A DNA stretch of 20,349 nucleotides from Cyanobacteria bacterium M_surface_7_m2_037. Its GTDB lineage: Bacteria > Cyanobacteriota > Cyanobacteriia > PCC-6307 > Cyanobiaceae. Where the stretch lies: positions 1-20,349 of the forward strand of contig VGPP01000015.1 of the NCBI GenBank assembly GCA_016882585.1, written 5' to 3'. Below are positions 14,868 through 20,349 of the stretch, one piece after another; the stretch's first letter is position 1, and the number at the start of each line of letters is the position of its first letter. Both the position numbers and the translations under genes were made by a program. The notes beneath the pieces are model-generated. The model was not told the origin of the DNA, did not search any database, and worked only from the letters and a program-made list of their open reading frames with translations.

Positions 14868-14894
14868 GTCATACGTTCATTTTATCCGTATTAC
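14868..14894. promoter_or_regulatory. Inverted repeat bracketing a -10-like box, candidate operator of TA pair 4
   Basis: GTCATACG (14868-14875) and CGTATTAC (14887-14894) pair at seven of eight positions. Between them lies ATTTTA, which on the minus strand reads TAAAAT, a good -10-like hexamer. An operator folded around the -10 box of the antitoxin promoter is a common TA design. The site lies directly downstream of dnaB's stop. Confidence 0.5.
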
Positions 14895-14912
14895 GACTGG
14901 TCTGCTGAGGGC

Positions 14913-16328
14913 TTACGCCGCCAGGTTGCGGAAACGGGTGAACTGGGGCTCAAACAGCAGCTTCACCGTGCCCACTGGGCCGTTGCGGTGCTTGGTCACG
15001 ATGATTTCGGTGATGCCGCGATCGGGGGTGTCGGGGTTGTAGTACTCGTCGCGGTAGATCATCAACACCAGGTCGGCGTCCTGCTCGATCGAGCCCGATT
15101 CCCGCAGGTCGGAGAGCATCGGCCGCTTGTTGGTGCGCGCTTCAACGCCCCGGCTGAGCTGGGAGAGGGCGATCACCGGCACGTTCAGTTCGCGGGCCAT
15201 CTGCTTGAGGCCTCGGGTGATGCGCGAGAGCTCCTGCACGCGGTTGTCGGAGCCGCCGCCTTCCATCAGCTGCAGGTAGTCGATCACCACCAGCCCCAGC
15301 TCCTTGCCGGATTCGGCCATCAGCCGCCGGCAGAGCGAACGCATCTCCAGCACGCCCGCATTGGGTTTGTCGTCGATGTAGATCGGCATCTGGCCGAGGG
15401 TGCTGATCCCCTGGCCGAGCAACGGCCATTCCTCTGGCTGCAGCCGGCCGGTGCGCAGGCGGCCGCTTTCGATGCCCACCTCCATGGCGAGCAGGCGATA
15501 GGTGAGCTGCTCTTTGCTCATCTCCAGCGAGAACACGCACACCGGCAGCTGGTGGAGTTGCGCCACGTTCTTGGCCAGGTTGAGCGTGATCGCGGTTTTG
15601 CCCATGGCGGGGCGGCCGGCAATGATGATCAGATCGCTGCGCTGCAGCCCCTGGGTCATCGCGTCCAGGTCGTAGAAGTTCACCGGGATGCCGGCCACCG
15701 CTGTGCCCAGCGAGCGGCTCTCGATCTCGTTGAAGGTGGCAGTGAGGATCTCGGCGGTGGGGGTGAGGCCGACGCTCGGCTTCTCCTGGCTGATCGCAAA
15801 GATCTTCTGCTCCGCCTCATCGAGCACCTGCTCCATCGGCTTGCTCTGATCGAAGCCGAGCTGGATCACCTCGTTGCCGGAGCGGATCAGCTGGCGGCGC
15901 AGGAACTTGTCCATCACCAGGCGCGCCACCTGGTCGATCGAGGCGGTGGAGAGGGTGCGCTCCACCAGTTCCACCAGCCGGCCGCTGCCGCCCACCTTTT
16001 CGAGGGCGCCGGTGTCCGCCAGCCAGGCGGTCATCGCGGTGAGGTCGGTGGGTTTGCCCTGGCCGTGCAGCATCAAGGCGGTGCGATAGATCTCGCGGTG
16101 CGCCGTGAGATAGAAGGCCTCGGGCTGCAGCACATCGGCTACGCGGCCGATGGCATCCGGGTCGAGCAGGATGCCGCCCAGCACGGCCTCCTCGGCCTCG
16201 AGGTTCTGCGGCGGCACGCCATCGGGCATCGCCTCAAAGCTGGCCTCATCGCGGGGCCGGCCGCGGGAGCCTGGCCGGCGGCCCTGACCCTCCTCGGGCT
16301 CGAGGTTGCTGAGGGGAACGCTCACCAT
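14913..16328 (-). CDS. dnaB: Replicative DNA helicase DnaB
   Basis: DnaB is the hexameric helicase that unwinds DNA at the replication fork. The 471-residue product has the N-terminal helical domain (PPQNLEAEEAVLGGILLD, then LTAHREIYRTALML). The RecA-like domain follows, with Walker A GRPAMGKT at about residues 238-245, VFSLEMSKEQL, Walker B LVVIDYLQLM, and VIALSQLSRGVEARTNKRP then SDLRESGSIEQDADLV. The C-terminal HRNGPVGTVKLLF block is also typical. No intein interrupts the Walker A region, although inteins are common at that site in cyanobacterial dnaB. ATG 16328 is assumed; an in-frame ATG at MPDGVPPQ (residue 34) is possible. An intrinsic terminator lies about 35-70 bp upstream, separating it from rplI. 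Confidence 0.97.
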   Translation of the reverse strand: MVSVPLSNLEPEEGQGRRPGSRGRPRDEASFEAMPDGVPPQNLEAEEAVLGGILLDPDAIGRVADVLQPEAFYLTAHREIYRTALMLHGQGKPTDLTAMTAWLADTGALEKVGGSGRLVELVERTLSTASIDQVARLVMDKFLRRQLIRSGNEVIQLGFDQSKPMEQVLDEAEQKIFAISQEKPSVGLTPTAEILTATFNEIESRSLGTAVAGIPVNFYDLDAMTQGLQRSDLIIIAGRPAMGKTAITLNLAKNVAQLHQLPVCVFSLEMSKEQLTYRLLAMEVGIESGRLRTGRLQPEEWPLLGQGISTLGQMPIYIDDKPNAGVLEMRSLCRRLMAESGKELGLVVIDYLQLMEGGGSDNRVQELSRITRGLKQMARELNVPVIALSQLSRGVEARTNKRPMLSDLRESGSIEQDADLVLMIYRDEYYNPDTPDRGITEIIVTKHRNGPVGTVKLLFEPQFTRFRNLAA

Positions 16329-16363
16329 GGCCTGGATGCCGCCGAAGAGGGTTGGTAGGGAAC

Positions 16364-16395
16364 AAAAAACCGCCAGACCCTGCAGGGCCTGACGG
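16364..16395 (-). terminator. Rho-independent terminator between rplI and dnaB
   Basis: On the minus strand, an 11-bp stem (CCGTCAGGCCC / GGGTCTGGCGG, with two G-U pairs) closes a TGCA loop and is followed at once by TTTTTTG. It lies downstream of rplI and upstream of dnaB, so it should end the rplI transcript, or attenuate it before dnaB. Confidence 0.82.
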
Positions 16396-16472
16396 CAAAG
16401 GGGATCACCATTCTCTCGCCACGGTCGCGGCGGGCAACCCGTGGATGGCGGCCGATGCGGAGATCGCCTGGA

Positions 16473-16931
16473 TCAGTGGCTCACCACTTCCAGGTTGATC
16501 TCAGCGGTCACTTCGCTGTGGAGCTTCACCTGCACCTTGTAGGTGCCGGTGCGGTGGATTTCGGGAACGATGATGTCGCGGCGATCCACTTCCTTCTTGG
16601 TGGCGGCTTCGATGGCCTCGGCCACGTCGCCGTTGGTCACGGTGCCGAACAGCACGTCGTCGCCGCCGGTCTGCTTCTTCACGGTGAAGCGGCCGATGGT
16701 GTCGAGGGCGGTGCGGAAGGCCACGGCCTCAGCCTTGAGGGCGGCCTGGCGCTCGGCTTCCTTGGCGCGGCGGTGCTCCACCTGACGCATCACCGCGGGG
16801 GTGAGAGGTACAGCCTTGCCCTGGGGCAGCAGGAAGTTGCGGGCGTAGCCAGGGGCCACGTCCACCAGATCGCCGTCCTTACCCAGGCTGAGGATGTCCT
16901 CGCTGAGGACCACGGAAACGCGCTTGGCCAT
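16473..16931 (-). CDS. rplI: 50S ribosomal protein L9
   Basis: L9 binds 23S rRNA near the base of the L1 stalk. The 152-residue product has the family's N-terminal domain, with VVLSEDILSLGKDGDLVDVAPGYARNFLLPQGKA, whose conserved glycines and R-N-x-L-x-P block are diagnostic. A long connecting helix (QVEHRRAKEAERQAALKAEA) and the C-terminal domain with FGTVTNGDVAEAIE and GTYKVQVKLHSEVTAEINLEVV follow. Length is normal. It is followed by an intrinsic terminator and then dnaB, a common neighbour. A VapBC pair ends 43 bp upstream on the same strand. Confidence 0.98.
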   Translation of the reverse strand: MAKRVSVVLSEDILSLGKDGDLVDVAPGYARNFLLPQGKAVPLTPAVMRQVEHRRAKEAERQAALKAEAVAFRTALDTIGRFTVKKQTGGDDVLFGTVTNGDVAEAIEAATKKEVDRRDIIVPEIHRTGTYKVQVKLHSEVTAEINLEVVSH

Positions 16932-16974
16932 GGGATCTACGAACTAACGATCAACGGATGGGCGATGGGTCAGC

Positions 16975-17382
16975 CTACGCCACAGCAGGAGTGATGAGCT
17001 TCAGCCCTGGGAAGGCCTGGCGGTAGCGGCGCTGATCGCGGGTGACCAGCGGACAGCGCTCCACCAGGGCGTGGGCGCCGATCAGGAAGTCCGGCAGGAT
17101 CGTCGAGCGCTCTCCACCCCGCTCGCGGTACTCGGCGTGGGCACGGGCAGCCAGAAAGGCTGCTTCGCGTGGGATCGGGCGAAGGTCATAGAGATGGGCC
17201 GGCAGCAGCTCGTCCACGTCTTCGATGCGGTCGCAGGCGAAGGCGATTTCGCCGTAAACGATCGCGTTGATCAGCGCTGGCCCTTGATTCACCACGGCAA
17301 TCAGCTGACGGCTGCTCCAGTCACTCCACTGCGGATCAGCGGTCGCCACATCGAGGATCACGTTCGAATCCACGAAGACCAT
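16975..17382 (-). CDS. vapC: PIN-domain toxin VapC of TA pair 5
   Basis: The 135-residue product from ATG 17382 begins MVFVDSNVILDV. It carries PIN acids D5, E45 (IVYGEIAFA), D98 (ILPDFLIGAHA) and D116 (LVTRDQRRYRQAFP). It is expected to be an RNase toxin. The same frame is open upstream into the desaturase gene, but that extension is out-of-frame noise. The ATG overlaps the antitoxin stop in TGATG, giving translational coupling. The F-V-D-S-N-V-I-L-D start is usual for VapC proteins paired with AbrB-type antitoxins, which agrees with the gene upstream. It lies 43 bp upstream of rplI on the same strand. Confidence 0.92.
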   Translation of the reverse strand: MVFVDSNVILDVATADPQWSDWSSRQLIAVVNQGPALINAIVYGEIAFACDRIEDVDELLPAHLYDLRPIPREAAFLAARAHAEYRERGGERSTILPDFLIGAHALVERCPLVTRDQRRYRQAFPGLKLITPAVA

Positions 17383-17618
17383 CAGGGTTCGTCGCCGCGG
17401 GTGAGGGCCAGCAGTTGGTCGGTGCTCAGGCGTGTGCGCAGGCGGGCTTTGCGCAGCCGCTGAACCGCTTCTTCGCCACGGTCGCCGGTGCCGGTTTGGG
17501 GCTCGATGATCACCCGGCCGTTCTCCACAACAAAACGGACCTCGGTATGAGGTCCGATGCCGCAGCGCTCGCGGATGTCGATCGGGATGGTGACCTGCCC
17601 CTTGCTGGTGACGCGCAT
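17382..17618 (-). CDS. AbrB/SpoVT-fold antitoxin of TA pair 5
   Basis: The 78-residue product starts MRVTSKGQVTIPIDIRERCG, the classic AbrB/MazE swapped-hairpin motif (T-S-K-G-Q-V-T-I-P). VRFVVENGRVIIEPQ, the second strand pair, follows. The tail (RLRKARLRTRLSTDQLLALTRGDEP) is the toxin-binding part. It differs from the AbrB-type antitoxin of pair 1, which has the T-R-L-F-R-N-G version. A perfect inverted repeat lies 18 bp upstream of the ATG and overlaps the stop codon of the upstream desaturase gene. It is expected to neutralise the overlapping PIN toxin and repress the pair. Confidence 0.9.
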   Translation of the reverse strand: MRVTSKGQVTIPIDIRERCGIGPHTEVRFVVENGRVIIEPQTGTGDRGEEAVQRLRKARLRTRLSTDQLLALTRGDEP

Positions 17619-17636
17619 CCCAACCGGCTTCCGCTG

Positions 17637-17649
17637 GTAAGAATCTTAC
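17637..17649. promoter_or_regulatory. Inverted repeat at the desaturase stop, candidate operator of TA pair 5
   Basis: GTAAGA and TCTTAC are perfect 6-bp arms around one base. On the minus strand the repeat contains TAAGAT, a -10-like hexamer. It starts 18 bp upstream of the antitoxin ATG and covers the desaturase stop codon at 17646-17648. There is no T tract, so it is not a terminator. Confidence 0.5.
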
Positions 17650-18563
17650 TGAGCTGTTTTCGTGAGCGGGTCCGGCAGGCGCACCTGGGTAGCCAGGCCG
17701 AGGCGTTGCATGGCGCGGATGTGCAGCCAGGTGAGGTCGGGCTCGCGGCGGCCCCAGCCGTGGCGGGCCGAGTGGGGATAGGCGTGGTGGGTGTTGTGCC
17801 ATCCCTCGCCGAAGGTGAGGGCGGCTACCCAGGGGTTGTTGCGGGAGCCGTCGCCGCTGTCGTGGAGCACGTAGCCCCAGCGGTGGGTGGCGGAGTTCAC
17901 CAGCCAGGTGGCGTGATACACGAGCACCAGGCGCAGGGGGATGCCCCAGAGCACCAGGGCCCAGCCGCCGGCGCCGGTGATGGTGCCGAGCCAGAAGAGC
18001 AGGCCGGCCAGGGGCAGCTGCAGCAGCAGGAAGTTGTTGTTCAGCCAGCGGTAGTAGGGGTCGGCGGCTAGATCGCCGGTGAGGCGGGGGATCGCTCCCT
18101 TGGCGGGGATGGGACGGAACATCCAGCCCATGTGGCTCCACCAGAAGCCGCGATGGCTGTTGTGGTGATCCGGTTCCGTATCAGAGAATTTGTGGTGATG
18201 GCGGTGCAGGCCCACCCAGTCGATCGGACCGTGCTGGCAGCTGAGGGCACCGCAGGTGGCGAAAAAGCGCTCCAGCCAGCGGGGCGCCCGGAAGGCGCGG
18301 TGGCTGAGCAGGCGGTGGTAGCCGATGGTCACGCCCAGGCAGGCGGTGACCCAATACAGAACCGCCAGGGTGCCGATGGCGGTGAGGCTCCAGAACTGGG
18401 GCAGCAGCGCCACCAGGGCGAGCACATGGAGGGCGCCCATGAACAGGATCACCGCCCAGTCGCGGCCCTGAGGGTCGCTGTTGAGCGAGGGGATCGCGTG
18501 GTGCGCGCCGCGCGGGCGGTGCAGGTGCTGCACGCTTCCGGGGCTGGTGATGGTGGCCGTCAT
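17646..18563 (-). CDS. desC: Delta-9-type acyl-lipid desaturase (DesC-like), copy 1
   Basis: Membrane di-iron desaturases of this type put the first double bond into fatty acids of membrane glycerolipids, drawing electrons from ferredoxin. The 305-residue product has all three histidine boxes: HRLLSH, HRHHH (in GLHRHHHKFSD) and HNTHH (in FGEGWHNTHHAYPH). Hydrophobic segments lie between them, as in DesC (VILFMGALHVLALVALL, LAVLYWVTACLGVTIGYH, FLLLQLPLAGLLFWLG, LVLWGIPLRLVLVYHATW). ATG 18563 has a strong GGAGG four bases upstream. The open frame continues to 19331 but is antisense to another gene. It is divergent from the putative regulator at 18615 and paralogous to the desaturase at 19385. 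The subtype and chain-length preference cannot be told. Confidence 0.94.
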   Translation of the reverse strand: MTATITSPGSVQHLHRPRGAHHAIPSLNSDPQGRDWAVILFMGALHVLALVALLPQFWSLTAIGTLAVLYWVTACLGVTIGYHRLLSHRAFRAPRWLERFFATCGALSCQHGPIDWVGLHRHHHKFSDTEPDHHNSHRGFWWSHMGWMFRPIPAKGAIPRLTGDLAADPYYRWLNNNFLLLQLPLAGLLFWLGTITGAGGWALVLWGIPLRLVLVYHATWLVNSATHRWGYVLHDSGDGSRNNPWVAALTFGEGWHNTHHAYPHSARHGWGRREPDLTWLHIRAMQRLGLATQVRLPDPLTKTAQ

Positions 18564-18567
18564 GGGC

Positions 18568-18572
18568 CCTCC
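18568..18572 (-). promoter_or_regulatory. Shine-Dalgarno GGAGG deciding the desaturase start
   Basis: GGAGG on the minus strand is four bases before ATG 18563. It fixes the start against the long upstream open frame, which reads antisense through the divergent gene. Confidence 0.7.
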
Positions 18573-18598
18573 GTTTGTTTCCGATAAAATGGTAGCAC

Positions 18599-18610
18599 TA
18601 CGGATCCGTA
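18599..18610. promoter_or_regulatory. 12-bp perfect palindrome in the desaturase/regulator divergent promoter region
   Basis: TACGGATCCGTA is self-complementary. It sits four bases before the GTG of the plus-strand gene, just after a TAAAAT -10-like box (18585-18590). On the minus strand it overlaps the end of a TTGATA -35-like hexamer (18609-18614) facing the desaturase, and extends into its spacer. A bound protein could affect both genes. Operator function is inferred. Confidence 0.5.
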
Positions 18611-18614
18611 TCAA

Positions 18615-19397
18615 GTGGATTATCGGAGCGAACTCGAAGCGGGTCGTGACGCGTTCGGGCATCTGATCAAGGTGTGGCACGAGCGCAACGGTTGGAGTCA
18701 GCGGGTGTTGCCGGCCCTGGCGGAGCGCCTGGAGCTGGGCCGCGTGCACAACTCGCAGCTCTCCAACCTGCGCAACCGCAAGCTCGCTTCCCCGGGCCCG
18801 GAGCTGTTTGTGGCGCTGGGGCGGATCAATCAACTGCTGGCCCATCAGGCTGGTCCCTCGGGCCTGGGCGCCTCGCTGGCCGAGCAGTTGGCGGATCAGC
18901 CGGAGCTGCTCAGTGCGCTTGAGGCCTCCGCCCTGCCGCTGCTGGCCAACGATGGCGCGGCCCTGGGCCCAGCCCAGCTGTTCGAGATCTTTGTGGGGCT
19001 GCGAGCCTTGCCTGCCGGCTTTGATCTGCGCATCCAGGCGGCGGAAGCCGCAGGCCTGAGCGCGGCTCTGGCGGAGCTGTTCACGGCCGGGCGCCCCTGG
19101 CGGCTCTGCCGCGAGCCCGTGCTGGCGGCCTACCCCGTGGACAAGCGGCAGCGGCGCGAGCGTTTTGCGGAAGTGATGGCCGGCCAGCGCGACTTCAGCG
19201 CTGAGGAGCTGGATGCGGAACTGAACGATCTGCGCCTCACCCTGGCGGCGCTGGGGGCCACGCAGGAGGAGGAGCTCAGCGCTGATCAGTTTCTGGAGCT
19301 GTTGCGCCAAAAAGCCCGGCTGCTGGTGCAACCGGGCTCAGGGAATGGCGAGGCTGATTTGGCGGAGGCGATCCGCCGCCAGCTTCAGGCGGGGTAG
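18615..19397 (+). CDS. Putative HTH-containing regulator between two desaturases (260 aa)
   Basis: I do not recognise a named family. Residues 13-72 (AFGHLIKVWHERNGWSQ, then VLPALAERLELGRVHNSQLSNLRNRKLASPGPELFVALGRIN) read like an XRE-type helix-turn-helix with a recognition segment SQLSNLRNRK. The rest is helical and Leu/Ala/Glu-rich, perhaps for dimerisation or sensing, and no catalytic motif is visible. GTG 18615 is the only standard start after an in-frame TAA at 18585. A 12-bp palindrome lies directly before it. The gene is divergent from one desaturase and overlaps the other tail-to-tail by 13 bp. Regulation of one or both desaturases is inferred from position only. Confidence 0.78.
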   Translation: MDYRSELEAGRDAFGHLIKVWHERNGWSQRVLPALAERLELGRVHNSQLSNLRNRKLASPGPELFVALGRINQLLAHQAGPSGLGASLAEQLADQPELLSALEASALPLLANDGAALGPAQLFEIFVGLRALPAGFDLRIQAAEAAGLSAALAELFTAGRPWRLCREPVLAAYPVDKRQRRERFAEVMAGQRDFSAEELDAELNDLRLTLAALGATQEEELSADQFLELLRQKARLLVQPGSGNGEADLAEAIRRQLQAG

Positions 19398-20248
19398 CGC
19401 GCTTCGCGGATGCGCTTGGCCCAACCCAGCGCGCGCAGCAGTTTGATGTGCTGCCAGGTGATGTCGAATTCGAACCAGCGCAGGCCGTGGCGGGCGCTGG
19501 AGGGGTGGGCGTGGTGGTTGTTATGCCAGCCCTCACCGAAGCTCAGGATCGCCACCCACCAGCAGTTGCGGGAGAGATCGGGGCAGTCGAAGTTGCGGTA
19601 GCCGAAGGCGTGGGTGGCGGAGTTCACCAGCCAGGTCACGTGGTACACGAGCACCAGGCGCAGCGGGATCGCCCAGAGCACCAGGCCCAGGCCGCCGCCA
19701 TGCACCTGGGCGGCGTTGCCATACCAATAAAGGGCGGCGCCGAGAGGCAACTGCAGCAGCAGGAACCAGCGATCGAGCCAGCGGTAGAAGGGGTCTTGGA
19801 GCATGTCGCCGGTGAAGCGATGCAGCTCCTTGATGGCGGGGATGTCGTGCAGCATCCACTCGCTGTGGGCCCACCAGAGGCCGCGAGCGGCGTCGTGATG
19901 GTCGTTGGGTTGGTCGGAGAACTTGTGGTGGTGGCGGTGCAGGCCCACCCACTCAATCGGGCCGCTCTGGCAGGCCAGGGTGCCCATCAGCACCAGCACC
20001 CGCTCCACCCATTTGGGGGCCACGAAGCTGCGATGCGCCACCAGACGGTGCAGGCCCAGGGTCACCCCCAGCACCGTGGTCCAGTAGAGGACGGCCAGTG
20101 CCACCAGGCCCTGCCAGCTCCAGTACTGGGGCAGCAGCGCAAACACGGCCCCCACGTGGATGGCCAGCATGAAGCCGGTGGTGCCGAGCTTGTATTTGCG
20201 CTGGCTGCGGGGCAGGGGAGCGCGGGGCACCACGAGTGCCGCCCGCAT
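19385..20248 (-). CDS. desC: Delta-9-type acyl-lipid desaturase (DesC-like), copy 2
   Basis: A second membrane di-iron desaturase, 287 residues from ATG 20248, with histidine boxes HRLVAH, HRHHH (GLHRHHHKFSD) and HNNHH (FGEGWHNNHHAHP). It shares long near-identical blocks with copy 1, for example IPLRLVLVYHVTWLVNSATH and FGEGWHNNHHAHP. It lacks about 20 residues of copy 1's N-terminus. AGGA seven bases upstream supports ATG 20248. The frame is also open from there to the window edge without another ATG, GTG or TTG, so an upstream start outside the window cannot be excluded. The 3' end overlaps the regulator gene tail-to-tail by 13 bp. Substrate specificity may differ from copy 1. Confidence 0.93.
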   Translation of the reverse strand: MRAALVVPRAPLPRSQRKYKLGTTGFMLAIHVGAVFALLPQYWSWQGLVALAVLYWTTVLGVTLGLHRLVAHRSFVAPKWVERVLVLMGTLACQSGPIEWVGLHRHHHKFSDQPNDHHDAARGLWWAHSEWMLHDIPAIKELHRFTGDMLQDPFYRWLDRWFLLLQLPLGAALYWYGNAAQVHGGGLGLVLWAIPLRLVLVYHVTWLVNSATHAFGYRNFDCPDLSRNCWWVAILSFGEGWHNNHHAHPSSARHGLRWFEFDITWQHIKLLRALGWAKRIREARYPA

Positions 20249-20349
20249 GCGCGCTTCCTGCGCTTCGCTGTAACTGCCTGTGCTCCCCTCCAGGTCAACG
20301 CTGACGCGCTGGTTGCGTGCCGCGGACGCGGCGTCTGGGGCGATGACCA

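Noticed and set aside
15590..15620. Possible intein at the DnaB Walker A site
   Set aside because: The GRPAMGKT region is continuous, with no insertion in the 471-aa reading frame.
14682..16358. 558-codon open frame on the plus strand opposite dnaB
   Set aside because: His/Gln/Ala/Gly-rich product typical of antisense frames in high-GC DNA. The minus strand encodes full-length DnaB with all motifs.
17361..17371. GTTCGAATC resembling a tRNA T-loop
   Set aside because: It lies inside the VapC coding sequence, with no matching acceptor, D or anticodon stems around it.
17383..18141. Long upstream extension of the VapC pair-5 frame through the desaturase
   Set aside because: Pro/Arg/His-rich out-of-frame reading of the desaturase. 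The PIN domain begins at ATG 17382, coupled to the antitoxin.
14880..18611. Shared ATCCGTAT octamer between the TA pair-4 promoter and the desaturase regulator palindrome
   Set aside because: An 8-mer match is easily due to chance, and the symmetry around each copy differs.
18564..19331. Long upstream extension of the desaturase copy 1 frame
   Set aside because: Antisense to the regulator gene. A strong GGAGG fixes the start at 18563.

Overview
The window looks like chromosomal DNA of a high-GC alpha-cyanobacterium (Synechococcus/Cyanobium-type picocyanobacterium). Grounds for this are a cyanobacterial-type DUF98 chorismate lyase, two DesC-like lipid desaturases, an rplI-dnaB-mnmG gene order on one strand, very compact spacing and strong G/C preference at third codon positions. 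The lineage is an inference from gene content and style, not from a marker gene.

Layout. 1-1957 (+): the 3' part of valS, then an AbrB-type VapB/VapC pair. 1962-4192 (-): a Kelch-like protein of unknown role, preceded by a Phd/VapC pair. 4465-5632: a TVP38/VTT membrane protein, a small reverse-strand ORF and a small secreted Gly/Pro/Ala-rich protein. 5653-8185 (-): ligA with a small membrane-anchored protein just upstream. 8258-9470 (+): a SprT-like zinc metallopeptidase, a 33-codon membrane-type ORF and an Arg/Pro-rich protein. 9422-13451 (-): a hypothetical protein, then (in transcription order) mnmG, a GspC/PilP-like bitopic protein and chorismate lyase. 13463-14861 (-): a MazEF-like pair and an RHH/VapC pair lying between mnmG and dnaB. 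14913-16931 (-): dnaB and rplI, separated by a clear intrinsic terminator. 16975-17618 (-): another AbrB/VapC pair. 17646-20248: two paralogous desaturases on the minus strand flanking a plus-strand gene with an HTH-like N-terminus.

The main theme is a core-gene backbone (valS, ligA, chorismate lyase, mnmG, dnaB, rplI, desaturases) interrupted by five complete toxin-antitoxin pairs: four PIN/VapC toxins and one MazF. The antitoxins come from AbrB, Phd and ribbon-helix-helix families. Four of the five pairs have a distinct inverted repeat directly upstream of the antitoxin, as expected for autoregulated operators. The most interesting non-TA feature is the desaturase locus. The short divergent promoter region between one desaturase and the putative regulator carries a perfect 12-bp palindrome, and a second desaturase lies tail-to-tail with the regulator. 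This suggests a local lipid-desaturation control module.

No rRNA, tRNA, CRISPR array, insertion sequence or phage gene was seen. The largest gene-poor stretches are about 4193-4464 and 16329-16472. The first shows no convincing gene and presumably holds the promoters for the Phd/VapC pair and the VTT gene. The second holds the terminator.
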